Counted from the stretch's first letter, positions 29,323 through 38,129 are shown. The stretch is DNA of 64,000 nt from Roseomonas alba (GCF_019430885.1 NZ_JAHYBZ010000001.1:496001-560000), one strand, 5' to 3'. The notes: generated by a model from the sequence alone, not told the origin. Numbers and translations are program-made.

Positions 29323-30491
29323 GCGAACTGCTGTCCCCGCCCGACGAAGCTGGCCTCGCGGCTGCCATCGCCGCCGCGCATGCGGCGCGCGAGCCGATCG
29401 CCATCGAGGGCAATGGCTCGAAGCGCGGCCTGCTGCGTCCCGTCCAGGCGGCGCGCACCGTCTCGACCCGCAACCTGTCGGGCATCACGCTGTACAGCCC
29501 GGCGGAGCTGGTGCTGTCCGCCCGCGCCGGCACCCCGATCCCCGAGATCGAGGCCGCGCTCGCCGAGAAGGGCCAGCATCTGATCGCCGAGCCGCCCGAC
29601 ACCCGCGCGATCTTCGGCACCGACGAGCCCGCGACGCTGGGCGGCATCGTCGCGGCGAACCTCTCGGGGCCCCGGCGCGTCGCCTGGGGGGCGATGCGCG
29701 ACCATGTGCTCGGCATCCGCTTCGTGAACGGCGCGGGGGAGGTGATGCGCTCCGGCGGCCGCGTGCTGAAGAACGTCACGGGCCTCGATCTGTGCAAGCT
29801 GCTGGCGGGGTCCTACGGCACGCTCGGCGTGATGACGGAGATCACGCTGAAGGTTCTGCCCGCGCCCGAGGCCACCGGCACGCTGCTCATCGCCGTCGCG
29901 GATGCCGAGATGGGCGTGCGGGCGCTTTCGGCCGGGCTGGGCAGTCCCTTCGGCGTGTCCGGCGCGGCCCTGCTGCCCGGCGAACCGATGATGGCCGCGC
30001 TGCGCATCGAGGATTTCGCGCCGTCCGTCACCTATCGCCTCGCCCGCCTGCGGGAAGCCCTGGCGAGCTTCGGCAACAACACGGTGCTGGATGGCGATGC
30101 GGCCCGGGCCTTCTGGCGCGAGGTGCGCGATGTCCGTCCGCTCGGTGCGGCGGCGGAGGAGGCGGTGTGGCGCATTTCGGTGCGGCCCTCGGCGGGTCCT
30201 GCGGTGGCGCGGGCTGCCGAGGCGCTGGGTGGCCGCGCGATGCTGGACTGGGGCGGCGGCTTGGTCTGGGTGGCCGCGCCGGCACAGGCATCGGCGCATG
30301 AGACATTGGCTGCCGCCGCGGCGGCCTCTGGCGGCACCTGCACGCTGTTCCATGGCCCTGAGGCCCTGCGGCGCACGGTCGCGGTCCTGCCGCAGGAACC
30401 CCCGGCGCTGGCCATGATCGCGCGGCGGGTGAAGGCGGTGCTGGACCCGGCGGGCATCCTCAATCCCGGGCGCATGCGCGCCGGCGGCTGA
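29319..30491 (+). CDS. glcE: Glycolate oxidase FAD-binding subunit GlcE
   Basis: Second flavin-fold subunit of the glycolate oxidase complex. The 390 residues contain PIAIEGNGSKRGLLRPVQAA, IAEPPDTRAIFGTDEPATLG, GGIVAANLSGPRRVAWGAMR, GGRVLKNVTGLDLCKLLAGS and the C-terminal PAGILNPGRM. The ATG overlaps the glcD stop. The usual third gene, glcF (iron-sulfur subunit), is not downstream: a secreted protein follows instead, and a decayed copy of the glcE 3' end lies 0.76 kb further on. GlcF must be encoded elsewhere or replaced. Confidence 0.9.
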   Translation: MSELLSPPDEAGLAAAIAAAHAAREPIAIEGNGSKRGLLRPVQAARTVSTRNLSGITLYSPAELVLSARAGTPIPEIEAALAEKGQHLIAEPPDTRAIFGTDEPATLGGIVAANLSGPRRVAWGAMRDHVLGIRFVNGAGEVMRSGGRVLKNVTGLDLCKLLAGSYGTLGVMTEITLKVLPAPEATGTLLIAVADAEMGVRALSAGLGSPFGVSGAALLPGEPMMAALRIEDFAPSVTYRLARLREALASFGNNTVLDGDAARAFWREVRDVRPLGAAAEEAVWRISVRPSAGPAVARAAEALGGRAMLDWGGGLVWVAAPAQASAHETLAAAAAASGGTCTLFHGPEALRRTVAVLPQEPPALAMIARRVKAVLDPAGILNPGRMRAGG

Positions 30492-30542
30492 CCCGTGGCG
30501 CAGGCGAGGCGCCTTCCGCCGAGATGCGATACCGGCCGGGCC

Positions 30543-31175
30543 ATGCCACCGACCGGGCCGACGCCGCGCGCCGCCGCCTGCCTCGTGGCGCTGCTGGCCC
30601 TGCTGATGCCCGCTGTGGCGGCAGGCCAGTCCGCCGCCGACCAGATCGACATCACGGCGGTCGTCGTCGAAGGCAAGACAGCCCAGGCCTGCGCTGGCCA
30701 TATCGAGCAGGTCGTCGCCCAGGCGCAGAAATTGTCGCTGGTCACCACGCCGCCGCACGACCTGCTGGACGGGCTCCGGGCCTTCTATGACCTGGTGCTG
30801 CGCCTCGATGCGCATGGCGAGCTGTCTTCGACGACCCAGCTCGGCACGGTCTATGTCACCGGTTATGGCGCGGATGGCGAGCGCCGGCGGCGCGCCGTGA
30901 CGCCCTTCATCCGCACGGAGGTCTCCCGCCCGGCCGGAATGCCGGCCGATGCGCCCTCCCTGCTGTCGATGTCATGGCTGTGGCTGCAGCGGGTCGAGCC
31001 GGCCACCGATACCGCCGGTCGCGCGATCGAGCGGCCGCAGCTCCATCGCTTCGACTTCGTGGGGGAGGTTGCCGCTTCCTACGGAAGCTGGAGCCATGCC
31101 GTGGCGCGGTGCCGGCCCGGGGGCGACCGGCAATGGTTCGGGGCGGTGGCGATATGGACCTATCTGCCGCCCTGA
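30543..31175 (+). CDS. Putative secreted protein of unknown function
   Basis: 210 residues. The start chosen (30543, MPPTGPTPRAAACLVALLAL) yields a hydrophobic signal peptide ending in AVAAGQSAAD; a GTG at 30495 would prefix 16 residues that do not look like a signal n-region. The mature part contains two cysteines (ACAGHIEQ and ARCRPG) that could pair, and ends HAVARCRPGGDRQWFGAVAI then WTYLPP. I recognise no family. It occupies the position where glcF would be expected; whether it is co-transcribed with glcE (51-bp gap) is not known. Confidence 0.65.
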   Translation: MPPTGPTPRAAACLVALLALLMPAVAAGQSAADQIDITAVVVEGKTAQACAGHIEQVVAQAQKLSLVTTPPHDLLDGLRAFYDLVLRLDAHGELSSTTQLGTVYVTGYGADGERRRRAVTPFIRTEVSRPAGMPADAPSLLSMSWLWLQRVEPATDTAGRAIERPQLHRFDFVGEVAASYGSWSHAVARCRPGGDRQWFGAVAIWTYLPP

Positions 31176-31251
31176 TGCCGGCGGCCCTTGGGAATGGCCG
31201 GTGCGGGCGGAATTGGAGCGACTCTGCCCCCCAACCACGCCGCGAATGGCC

Positions 31252-31362
31252 AAGGCGTTGCGCCTGTCGGTGCCCGTCCCGCCGGCCGAACCCGCGCCGC
31301 TGGCCGCGGCCGCCCGCCGCGTGAAGGCAGGCCCGGACCCCGCCGGCACGCTGCAACCTGGG
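31252..31362 (+). pseudogene. Decayed 3' fragment of a glcE-like gene
   Basis: In one frame this reads KALRLSVPVPPAEPAPLAAA then ARRVKAGPDPAGTLQPG. The last 37 residues of the intact GlcE (EALRRTVAVLPQEPPALAMI, then ARRVKAVLDPAGILNPG) match it at about 23 of 37 positions. Nothing upstream restores the flavin domain. It is therefore either the remnant of a tandem duplication or of an ancestral gene, lying 0.76 kb past the working copy. Confidence 0.7.
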
Positions 31363-31449
31363 CCGAGTGTATCTGGGCCCCTAGGGCGATCCTGGTCGGG
31401 CGGAGGGGCTCGTGAAGGGCAGGGGCAGGAACCTCGCCATGAGGCGAGA

Positions 31450-31543
31450 CTGGAGCATTGCCGGCGAACGTCCGTTCACCTGCAATGCTCCAGGTATTTG
31501 TTTCTGCGAGCATCTTCACCGGTCCGGATGAGTTCATCCGGAC
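31450..31543. repeat. Two stacked perfect inverted repeats
   Basis: CTGGAGCATTGC (31450-31461) pairs with GCAATGCTCCAG (31482-31493), enclosing a second short GAACG/CGTTC pair. A separate 10-bp hairpin, GTCCGGATGA-GT-TCATCCGGAC, spans 31522-31543. Both are perfect and lie in the 381-bp gap between the secreted-protein gene and the convergent HAD gene. They could end transcription from both sides or belong to a mobile repeat. No gene was seen in this gap apart from the glcE remnant. Confidence 0.7.
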
Positions 31544-31553
31544 AGGATCTGCT

Positions 31554-32396
31554 CTAGGCGCCGGGTTCGGGTGTCGGTGCCGTGACCGCCTCCCGCGCGG
31601 CGAGCAGGTCGAGGATGGCGAGGACTCGCCGTTCCAGCACCCCGCCTTCGCGGTAGTCGGCGGGCACGGCGCAGTGGACGCGACCTTCGGCGATCAGCTT
31701 GCGGGTGCGCGCGGCGCGGTCAGCGTCGCCGGCGGGATGCACGGCGATGGAATGCCCGCCCTGTTCCTTCACCGTGCGGAAGCAGGGGATGTCGGTGTCG
31801 CCATCGCCGATGAAGATCATGTTGGGGAAGGGGACGCGCCGCTGGTCCTGCGGCTGGTAGGCATTCACCGCCTTGTTGTCGGCGAGGTCCAGCGCGTCCT
31901 TGTTGATGCGGAAGAGGTATTGCGTCTTGGTCGTGTAGTTCACCGCGATCGCCGGCGCGACCGCGACGCCGGACGCGCTGTACAGGAAGCCGGACGCGAA
32001 GACCGCGCGGAAATGCTTCCGGATCGCCGTGCCTTCCACCAGTTCGCGAAGGCCGGAGGAGATGACGTAGTGCTCGATCGCGAGGCCGCGCGCCGCACCC
32101 GCCGCGTTCACCCGGTCGAACCAGGTCTCCACGCCGGGGAACAGCGTGATGCCGGCGCCGTGGGCCGCCCAATCCTCGCGCCGCATGGGGATGTCGGCGT
32201 TTGCCGCTTCGCCCAGCATGCGGTGCATATAGGTCAGGATCGGGTCGCCCTGCTGCTCCTCGGCCAGCGCATTCGCCCGCGCCCAGAAGGACGCGGCGTT
32301 CAGCCCGAGCTTCGGCAGGAAGACGTGCTCCTGCATGTTGCCCGGGGCGAGCGTGCCGTCGAAATCATAGGCGATGGCGACAGGCACGCCGGCCAT
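31554..32396 (-). CDS. HAD-superfamily hydrolase (phosphoserine-phosphatase-like)
   Basis: 280-residue HAD phosphatase. The nucleophile motif is VAIAYDFDGTLAPGNMQEHV (DxD near residue 11), motif II is HYVISSGLRELVEG, the motif III lysine follows in the NYTTKTQYLFRINKD region, and motif IV is MIFIGDGDTDIPCFRTVKEQ. The cap is helical, as in the subfamily I phosphatases that include SerB. Substrate not determinable. It begins 2 nt after the acyl-CoA dehydrogenase stop, implying a two-gene operon. Confidence 0.87.
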   Translation of the reverse strand: MAGVPVAIAYDFDGTLAPGNMQEHVFLPKLGLNAASFWARANALAEEQQGDPILTYMHRMLGEAANADIPMRREDWAAHGAGITLFPGVETWFDRVNAAGAARGLAIEHYVISSGLRELVEGTAIRKHFRAVFASGFLYSASGVAVAPAIAVNYTTKTQYLFRINKDALDLADNKAVNAYQPQDQRRVPFPNMIFIGDGDTDIPCFRTVKEQGGHSIAVHPAGDADRAARTRKLIAEGRVHCAVPADYREGGVLERRVLAILDLLAAREAVTAPTPEPGA

Positions 32397-32398
32397 GG

Positions 32399-33568
32399 TC
32401 AGTAGCTCCGCGGCATCCCGAGCACGTGCTCGCCGATATAGGACAGCACCAGGTTCGTGCTGATCGGCGCCACCTGATACAGGCGGCATTCGCGGTACTT
32501 GCGCTCGACGTCGTATTCCTCGGCGAAGCCGAAGCCGCCATGGGTCTGCAGGCAGGCCTCCGCGGCCGCCCAGGCCGCATCGGCGCAGACCATCTTGCCC
32601 ATGTTGGCTTCCTCGCCGCAGGGCAGGCCGGCCTCGAACTTCTGCAGGCCCTTCTGCAGCAGCGCCTCGGCCGCGCGCATCGCGGCATAGGCCTTGGCGA
32701 TGGGGAACTGCACGCCCTGGTTCTTGCCGATCGGGTGGCCGAACAGCACGCGCTGCTTGGAATACTCCACCGCCTTGTTGATGAACCACTTGGCGTCGCC
32801 GATGCACTCGCCCGAGATGAGCATGCGCTCGGCGTTCATGCCGTCGAGGATGTAGCGGAAGCCCTTGCCTTCCTCGCCGACCAGGTTCTCGGCGGGGACC
32901 TCCATGTTGTCGAAGAACACCTCGGTGGTGTTGTGGTTCATCATGGTGCGGATCGGGCGGATGGTCAGGCCGTTGCCCAGCGCCGCCTTCATGTCGACCA
33001 GGAAGGTGGACAGACCGTCGGTCTTCTTCTTCACCTGGTCGCGCGGCGTGGTACGGGCCAGCAGCAGCATCAGGTCGGAATGCTCCGCGCGCGACGTCCA
33101 GATCTTCTGGCCGTTGACGATGTACTTGCCGTTGCCTTCCTTCTTCGCGACGGTCCGCAGCGCGGTGGTGTCGGTGCCGGAGGTCGGCTCGGTCACGCCG
33201 AAGGCCTGCAGGCGCAGTTCGCCGGTCGCGATCTTGGGCAGGTACTTTTGCTTCTGCTCGGGGCTGCCGTGCTTCAGCACCGTGCCCATCGTGTACATCT
33301 GGGCGTGGCAGGCGGCGGCGTTGCAGCCGGAGGCGTGGATCTCCTCGAGGATCGCGGCGGCAGCGGACAACGGCAGGCCCGACCCGCCATATTCCTCGGG
33401 GATCAGGGCAGCGAGCCAGCCGGCCTCGGTCAGCGCCTGGACGAATTCGGTGGGATAGCCGCGGCGGGCATCGAGCTCGCGCCAGTATTCGCCGGGGAAG
33501 CGCGTGCAGAGCTTGCGCACCTCCTCGCGGATCTCGGCGTGGGTGTCGGTCTGCACATGCGTGTCCAT
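32399..33568 (-). CDS. Acyl-CoA dehydrogenase
   Basis: FAD-dependent alpha,beta-dehydrogenation of an acyl-CoA, passing electrons to ETF. The 389 residues have LIPEEYGGSGLPLSAAAAIL, the first flavin signature LQAFGVTEPTSGTDTTALRT, YIVNGQKIWTSRAEHSDLML, and the second signature QTHGGFGFAEEYDVERKYRE, in which the family's GG-x-G and ExxxR pattern is intact. The catalytic Glu is likely in this EEYDVERKYRE region, as in short/branched-chain types. Chain-length preference is not visible. First gene of a pair with the HAD phosphatase. Confidence 0.92.
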   Translation of the reverse strand: MDTHVQTDTHAEIREEVRKLCTRFPGEYWRELDARRGYPTEFVQALTEAGWLAALIPEEYGGSGLPLSAAAAILEEIHASGCNAAACHAQMYTMGTVLKHGSPEQKQKYLPKIATGELRLQAFGVTEPTSGTDTTALRTVAKKEGNGKYIVNGQKIWTSRAEHSDLMLLLARTTPRDQVKKKTDGLSTFLVDMKAALGNGLTIRPIRTMMNHNTTEVFFDNMEVPAENLVGEEGKGFRYILDGMNAERMLISGECIGDAKWFINKAVEYSKQRVLFGHPIGKNQGVQFPIAKAYAAMRAAEALLQKGLQKFEAGLPCGEEANMGKMVCADAAWAAAEACLQTHGGFGFAEEYDVERKYRECRLYQVAPISTNLVLSYIGEHVLGMPRSY

Positions 33569-33875
33569 GGCGCGTCTCTCCTTATCCGCCGGCATTAGGC
33601 CGGGGGGCGGTAGCTGGCAAGGAGGCCCGAGAACGATCGGGGACGGGCCGCTGCCGCGCGGAGTTCGCAAGCGGTGTCGCTCCGCAATCCGCGATGGGGC
33701 GCGCCAGGCAGCTCCGCCAGCTCCGCGGCTTCCATGCCATACTGAGTCCGCGCGCTGTCCGCCGCGGTGGCGGGGCAGGTGGCGCCGGCGCGGCGGCAAT
33801 CATGGCTGCGAGGCGCGCGTGATCTCGCGCCGGTCCTTGCAGGAGCGGGGCGAGCATCTTAGGCTAATTTCTACC
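33569..33875. other. Divergent intergenic region
   Basis: 307 bp between the acyl-CoA dehydrogenase (minus) and a small secreted-protein gene (plus). No ORF with a credible start or domain was found. The last 30 bp before 33876 are distinctly A+T-richer (TTAGGCTAATTTCTACC), the sort of stretch where a promoter would lie, but I cannot pick boxes with confidence. Confidence 0.5.
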
Positions 33876-34208
33876 ATGGATAGAATTTCGCCCTGGGTTC
33901 TGCTCCTGTCGCTCGCTGCGCTTCCGGCCGCGGCGCAGACGCGCAGCGTCGTGGTGCCGCCTGAGAGCAGCGTGGTCATCGGGCCGCGCGGTGCGCCGCC
34001 GCCCCGGTTGCATCTGGCCCCGGCGCCCCGCCCGCAGCAGCGCATGGTGATGGTCGCCCCGTCGGGCGAGACCCTGGCAGGGCCCTCGGCCCTTGCCGCG
34101 GCGGGTCTTGCCGCGGCGGGTGCGGCCGCGGCGCTCTTCGCCGGCGCGGGGGGCGGCAGCAGCGGCGGCGGGTCGGCGACGGCCAGCACGGCGGCCACGC
34201 GGCGCTGA
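33876..34208 (+). CDS. Small Ala/Gly-rich secreted protein
   Basis: 110 residues. The N-terminus MDRISPWVLLLSLAALPAAA is a signal peptide with likely cleavage before QTRSVV. The middle is proline-rich (GPRGAPPPRLHLAPAPRPQQ). Residues about 70-92 form a hydrophobic Ala/Gly helix (ALAAAGLAAAGAAAALFAGA), followed by a Gly/Ser tail. It may be a membrane-anchored envelope protein. No family recognised; the ribosome site is weak. The start codon follows an A+T-rich leader. Confidence 0.6.
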   Translation: MDRISPWVLLLSLAALPAAAQTRSVVVPPESSVVIGPRGAPPPRLHLAPAPRPQQRMVMVAPSGETLAGPSALAAAGLAAAGAAAALFAGAGGGSSGGGSATASTAATRR

Positions 34209-34283
34209 TCGCGGGCCTCTTGCGTCGGCGCAGGGCCGGGGCCAGGGTCGCGCCCGTTTTTCGAACCGGGAGTCCGCCAACCC

Positions 34284-35252
34284 ATGCTGCCGCCGAGCGA
34301 CCAACTGACCGTGCTCTTCGCCCATGTCGCCTATCGCTTCGGGGACCGCTTCGCGCCGCGCGGCACCGGCATCCGAGTCATCGAGGCGCGGTCCCGTGAG
34401 GAACTCGACGCCAACATCGCCCAGGCCGATGTGCTGGTGTGCTCGGGCATGTGGCGCAACGACCTGCCGGCCATCGCACCGAAGCTGCGCTTCGTGCAGT
34501 CCTGCTCGGCCGGCACCGACCAGTACGACCGGGAGGTCCTGAAGAAGGCCGGCATCCGGCTGGCGAGCGGCCAGGGCATCAACGCCAATGCGGTGTCCGA
34601 ACACGCCATCGCGCTGATGCTGGCGCTGCTGCGCCGCATCCCCGAGGCGCGCGACAACCAGGCGAAGCATGTCTGGCGCGGCATGCAGGGCGACTTCGCA
34701 AAGCGCGAGGACGAGGTCGGCGCCAAGACCGCGATCGTGGTCGGCCTGGGCCGCATCGGCGGGCGGATCGCGCGCCTGTGCAAGGCCTTCGGCATGAACG
34801 TGATCGGCGTGCGCCAGAATGTCGCCGGTGGGCCGGAAGGGGCCGATGAGGTGCATTCCTTCCGCGACCTGAAGACGCTGCTGCCGCGCGCGGATGTGCT
34901 GATCCTTGCCTGCCCGCTGACCGACGACACCCGCGGGCTGATCGATGCGGAAGCGCTGGCGCTGCTGAAGCCCTCTGCGCTGTTCATCAATGTCGCGCGC
35001 GGCCGCGTGGTCGATGAACCCGCGCTGATCGAGGCCTGCCGCAAGCGGTCCTTCGCGTTCGCCGGCCTGGACGTGACGGCCGACGAGCCGCTTCCCGGCG
35101 ACAGCCCGCTCTGGGACATGCCGCATGTGCTGATCACCCCGCATACCGGCGGCGAGACGCATATGTACGAGGACAACGTCCTCGACTTCATGGTGGAGAA
35201 CATCGCCCGGCTGCAGCGGGGTGAGGCCACCCTGGTCAACCAGATCGTCTGA
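34284..35252 (+). CDS. D-isomer-specific 2-hydroxyacid dehydrogenase
   Basis: NAD(P)-dependent interconversion of a 2-ketoacid and a D-2-hydroxyacid. The 322 residues contain the Rossmann loop AIVVGLGRIGGRIARLCKAF, the signature LFINVARGRVVDEPALIEAC with the substrate-binding Arg, the Glu of TADEPLPGDSPLW and the catalytic His in VLITPHTGGETHMYEDN. Hydroxypyruvate/glyoxylate reductase is one reasonable reading in view of the glycolate genes 4 kb upstream, but that link is only positional. A perfect hairpin after the stop probably terminates the transcript. Confidence 0.9.
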   Translation: MLPPSDQLTVLFAHVAYRFGDRFAPRGTGIRVIEARSREELDANIAQADVLVCSGMWRNDLPAIAPKLRFVQSCSAGTDQYDREVLKKAGIRLASGQGINANAVSEHAIALMLALLRRIPEARDNQAKHVWRGMQGDFAKREDEVGAKTAIVVGLGRIGGRIARLCKAFGMNVIGVRQNVAGGPEGADEVHSFRDLKTLLPRADVLILACPLTDDTRGLIDAEALALLKPSALFINVARGRVVDEPALIEACRKRSFAFAGLDVTADEPLPGDSPLWDMPHVLITPHTGGETHMYEDNVLDFMVENIARLQRGEATLVNQIV

Positions 35253-35278
35253 GCGGCCGCTCGATCCGGGCGTGTCGC

Positions 35279-35314
35279 GGCTATCGTCCCGCAAGGCTAT
35301 GCGGGACGATAGCC
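35279..35314. terminator. Bidirectional hairpin terminator between converging genes
   Basis: GGCTATCGTCCCGCA (35279-35293) is fully complementary to TGCGGGACGATAGCC (35300-35314), a perfect 15-bp stem with a 6-nt loop. It sits 27 bp past the dehydrogenase stop and overlaps the last codons and stop of the convergent DUF1330 gene. Confidence 0.8.
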
Positions 35315-35593
35315 CTCGACGAAGACGACCTGCGACCGCGTCGTTTCCGAGCGGAGTTTGAGGAGCGGCGCGTATTCGGGGCTGTGGTAGAACGCCTTCG
35401 CGGCCTCCAGCGAGGGGAACTCGATCACGACGAAGCGGTCCAGGCCGAACTCCCCTTCGAGGGGATGCACCGTCCCGGCGCGGACCAGGAAGCGGCCGCC
35501 ATATTGTGCAATCACGGCCGGGACCTGCGCCCGATAGGCCGGGTAACGCTCGGGGTCGGTGACCGTGATGTTTGCAACCAGGTATGCTGTCAT
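35297..35593 (-). CDS. DUF1330 family protein
   Basis: 98 residues of the dimeric alpha-beta-barrel DUF1330 family: MTAYLVANITVTDPERYPAY, YGGRFLVRAGTVHPLEGEFG, LDRFVVIEFPSLEAAKAFYH and SPEYAPLLKLRSETTRSQVV. Function is unknown; the fold resembles small monooxygenases and ligand-binding proteins. The stop and last six codons double as one arm of the terminator hairpin shared with the convergent dehydrogenase. Confidence 0.93.
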   Translation of the reverse strand: MTAYLVANITVTDPERYPAYRAQVPAVIAQYGGRFLVRAGTVHPLEGEFGLDRFVVIEFPSLEAAKAFYHSPEYAPLLKLRSETTRSQVVFVEGYRPA

Positions 35594-35752
35594 CTTGTTG
35601 CCCTCGCGTGGCTGACGTCCCCCCGGACGCGCGGAGGCTAGCACACCAATGCCTCCCGGAAGGCGCTGACCGCCGCTTTGCGCTTCGGCCAAAGCGGGGC
35701 TAGGGGAACGGCGACGGCTCCGGCATCCGGCCGGACCCATGTGGAGTCAGCA

Positions 35753-37141
35753 ATGCCCACCCGCGAAGGCGCCCTGTCCCGCGCCGCCTCCTTCTTCGAC
35801 GATGGCGGCTTCAAGTCGCTGCTGTCCGATCTCGTCGCCATCCCCTCCACCGCGCAGGAGGAAGGCCGCGAGGCCGATCTCGACCGCTACCTGAACGGCG
35901 CGATCCGGCCCTGGCTGGAAGGGCTGGGCTTCACGGTGCAGGTGCGGCCGAACCCGCGCGAAGGCTTCGGCCCGATCCTGACCGCCGCCCGCATCGAGGA
36001 TCCGTCGCGCCCGACCGTGCTGCTGTATGGCCACGGCGATACGGTGCGTGGCCTCGAGGACCAGTGGCGCGCCGGCCTCGAACCCTGGAAGCTGATCGAG
36101 GAAGGCGACCGCTGGTACGGCCGCGGCACGGCCGACAACAAGGGCCAGCACGCGCTGAACATCGCCGCCCTGGAAGCGGTGATCGCGGAGCGCGAGGGCA
36201 AGCTCGGCTTCAACGTGAAGGTGGTGCTGGAAATGGCCGAGGAGCGCGGCTCCACCGGCCTCAAGGACTTCGTCGCCGCGAATGCGGACGAACTCGCCGC
36301 CGATGTGCTGATTGCCTCCGACGGCCCGCGCGTCGAACCCGGCATCCCGACCATCGCGACCGGCACGCGCGGCACCTTCCACTTCGACCTGGTGATGAAG
36401 CTGCGGCCCGGCGGGGTGCATTCCGGCCATTGGGGCGGGCTGACGCGCGACCCGGCGATCCTGCTCGCCCATGCGCTGACCACCATGATGGACCGTAACG
36501 GAAAGGTGCTGGTCCGTGGCATCCTGCCGCCGTCCCTGTCCAATTCCGTCCGCGCCGTGCTCGATGGCTGCCCGGTCGGCGGCGGCGACGGCGCCGCGAC
36601 GATCGACGAGGGCTGGGGCGAGCCCGGCCTCAGCTCCGCCGAGAAGATCTATGGCTGGAACAGCCTGATCGTCCTCGCGATGGTCTCCGGCCGGCCGGAA
36701 AACCCCGTCAACGCCGTCGCCCCGGATGCGCGCGCGCACATGCAGGTCCGCTATACGGTGGACAGCGATCCCACCACCTTCGCCAAGGCGGTGCGCGACC
36801 ACCTCGACGCGCACGGCTTCCAGGACATCGCGGTGGAGAACGCCTTCATCCGCATGCCGGCCTCCCGCACCGATCCGGATCATCCCTGGGTGCGCTGGGC
36901 GCAGGCCTCGATGCAGAAGTCGCTGGGCAAGAAGGTGCAGATCATCCCGAATTCCTCGGGCGGCCTGCCGGGCGATGTCTTCGTCGACCACCTGCACGTG
37001 CCGCTGGTCTGGGTGCCGCACAGCTACAATGGCTGCAAGCAGCACGGGCCGGACGAGCACTACCTGATCGCCCCCGCGCGCGAAGGCATCCTGGCCTTCG
37101 CCGGAATGTGGTGGGATCTGGGCGAGGCGGGCACGCCCTGA
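35753..37141 (+). CDS. M20-family metallopeptidase (dipeptidase-like)
   Basis: 462 residues, longer than ArgE/DapE and closer to the carnosinase/CPG2-like M20 dipeptidases. Metal-site motifs: LLYGHGDTVRGLEDQW, YGRGTADNKGQHALNIAALE, the catalytic Glu pair in VVLEMAEERGSTGLKDF, an IASDGPRVEPG strand, the bridging-domain histidine in GGVHSGHWGG, and a late His in WVPHSYNGCKQHGPDEH. No signal peptide, so cytoplasmic. The start at 35753 has a GTGGAGTCA ribosome site. No close operon partner. Confidence 0.88.
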   Translation: MPTREGALSRAASFFDDGGFKSLLSDLVAIPSTAQEEGREADLDRYLNGAIRPWLEGLGFTVQVRPNPREGFGPILTAARIEDPSRPTVLLYGHGDTVRGLEDQWRAGLEPWKLIEEGDRWYGRGTADNKGQHALNIAALEAVIAEREGKLGFNVKVVLEMAEERGSTGLKDFVAANADELAADVLIASDGPRVEPGIPTIATGTRGTFHFDLVMKLRPGGVHSGHWGGLTRDPAILLAHALTTMMDRNGKVLVRGILPPSLSNSVRAVLDGCPVGGGDGAATIDEGWGEPGLSSAEKIYGWNSLIVLAMVSGRPENPVNAVAPDARAHMQVRYTVDSDPTTFAKAVRDHLDAHGFQDIAVENAFIRMPASRTDPDHPWVRWAQASMQKSLGKKVQIIPNSSGGLPGDVFVDHLHVPLVWVPHSYNGCKQHGPDEHYLIAPAREGILAFAGMWWDLGEAGTP

Positions 37142-37256
37142 CCATCTTCGGGTTACGCTTCCTCACCAGTATTGTGCGGTGGCGCAATGCCGCCGTTACA
37201 CGGCAGGGCCAGTTTCCTCACAGCGGTGTAAGGCCGCGGAGAGAAAGGACCTGAGG

Positions 37257-37892
37257 ATGCGTAAGACGACGATCACGGCTCTGGCGGCGGCCATGGTGGC
37301 GGGCAGCATGGGCCTGGCGATGGCGCAGCCGGCCCCGGGCACCCCGCCGGGCCCGCCCCCGGGCGCGCCGGGTTGGGGTGGTGGCCCGGGCCCTGGCCGC
37401 GGCCCCGGCGGCTTCGGCCCCCATCACGGCCCGCGCGGCGCCGGCGGCTTTTTCCTGGGCGAGGCCTTCGCCCGTGCGGATGCCAATGGCGACGGGCAGG
37501 TCTCCCGCGACGAGGCGATGGCCTGGCTGCAGGCCCGCTTCGCCGAGGTCGACGCCAACAAGGATGGCGGCGTGACGATCGAGGAGGTGGTTGCCTTCAT
37601 CCAGGCGCAGCGCCCCGAAGACCGCCGCCCGATGCCGGAACGCGCGACCGAGCGCATGCAGGAGCGCGGTGGGGTGGTCTTCCGCTTCATCGACGTGAAC
37701 CTGGACGGCAAGATCAGCATGGACGAGCTGCGGCCGATGGCCGAGGCAGCCTTCCGCGCTGCCGACGCCAATGGTGACGGCTCGCTGTCGCGGGACGAGG
37801 TGCGCGGGCATCGCGGCGAAGGCCGCCGCGGCCCGCCGATGCGCGGCCCGGGGCAGCCCGGTACGCCGGGCCAGCCGGCGCAGCCGCGCTGA
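37257..37892 (+). CDS. Secreted EF-hand calcium-binding protein
   Basis: 211 residues: a signal peptide (MRKTTITALAAAMVAGSMGL, cleavage near AMAQ|PAPG), a Gly/Pro/His-rich segment (about residues 24-62), and four EF-hand loops, DANGDGQVSRDE, DANKDGGVTIEE, DVNLDGKISMDE and DANGDGSLSRDE, all with the acidic ligands in place. The C-terminus is again Pro/Gly/Arg-rich. A periplasmic calcium sensor or buffer is the plain reading; partners are unknown. A GAAAGGACCTGAGG ribosome site precedes the ATG. Repeat copy 4 begins right after the stop. Confidence 0.9.
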   Translation: MRKTTITALAAAMVAGSMGLAMAQPAPGTPPGPPPGAPGWGGGPGPGRGPGGFGPHHGPRGAGGFFLGEAFARADANGDGQVSRDEAMAWLQARFAEVDANKDGGVTIEEVVAFIQAQRPEDRRPMPERATERMQERGGVVFRFIDVNLDGKISMDELRPMAEAAFRAADANGDGSLSRDEVRGHRGEGRRGPPMRGPGQPGTPGQPAQPR

Positions 37893-37898
37893 GTGTCT

Positions 37899-38129
37899 CG
37901 GGAGGGGCTTTGCCCCTCCCGAACCCTTCCCACCAAAGGCCACAGGGCCTTTGGAAACCGTCACCTGGCGCTGTGCGCCACGGGCGGAATGGCGCCGAGA
38001 CCCGCATCCGCGCCCGAAGCGCGCCTGGCGGGCGCAGAGCGCCTGTCGTGCCCAACATCAGAAGATTGCGGTCCGGGATGCCCAGCATCCTGGTGGGGTG
38101 AGGTCTGGAGCGGGGCAAAAGCCCCTCTT
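37899..38129. repeat. Family A intergenic repeat, copy 4 (right inner arm altered)
   Basis: The left outer hairpin CGGGAGGGGCTTTGCCCCTC (from 37899) and left inner arm CACCAAAGGCCACAGGGCCT with AAACCGTCACCTGG match the other copies. The right inner arm is replaced by GGATGCCCAGCATCC. The right outer hairpin GAGCGGGGCAAAAGCCCCTC is imperfect. It lies between the EF-hand gene and tRNA-Val. Confidence 0.78.
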
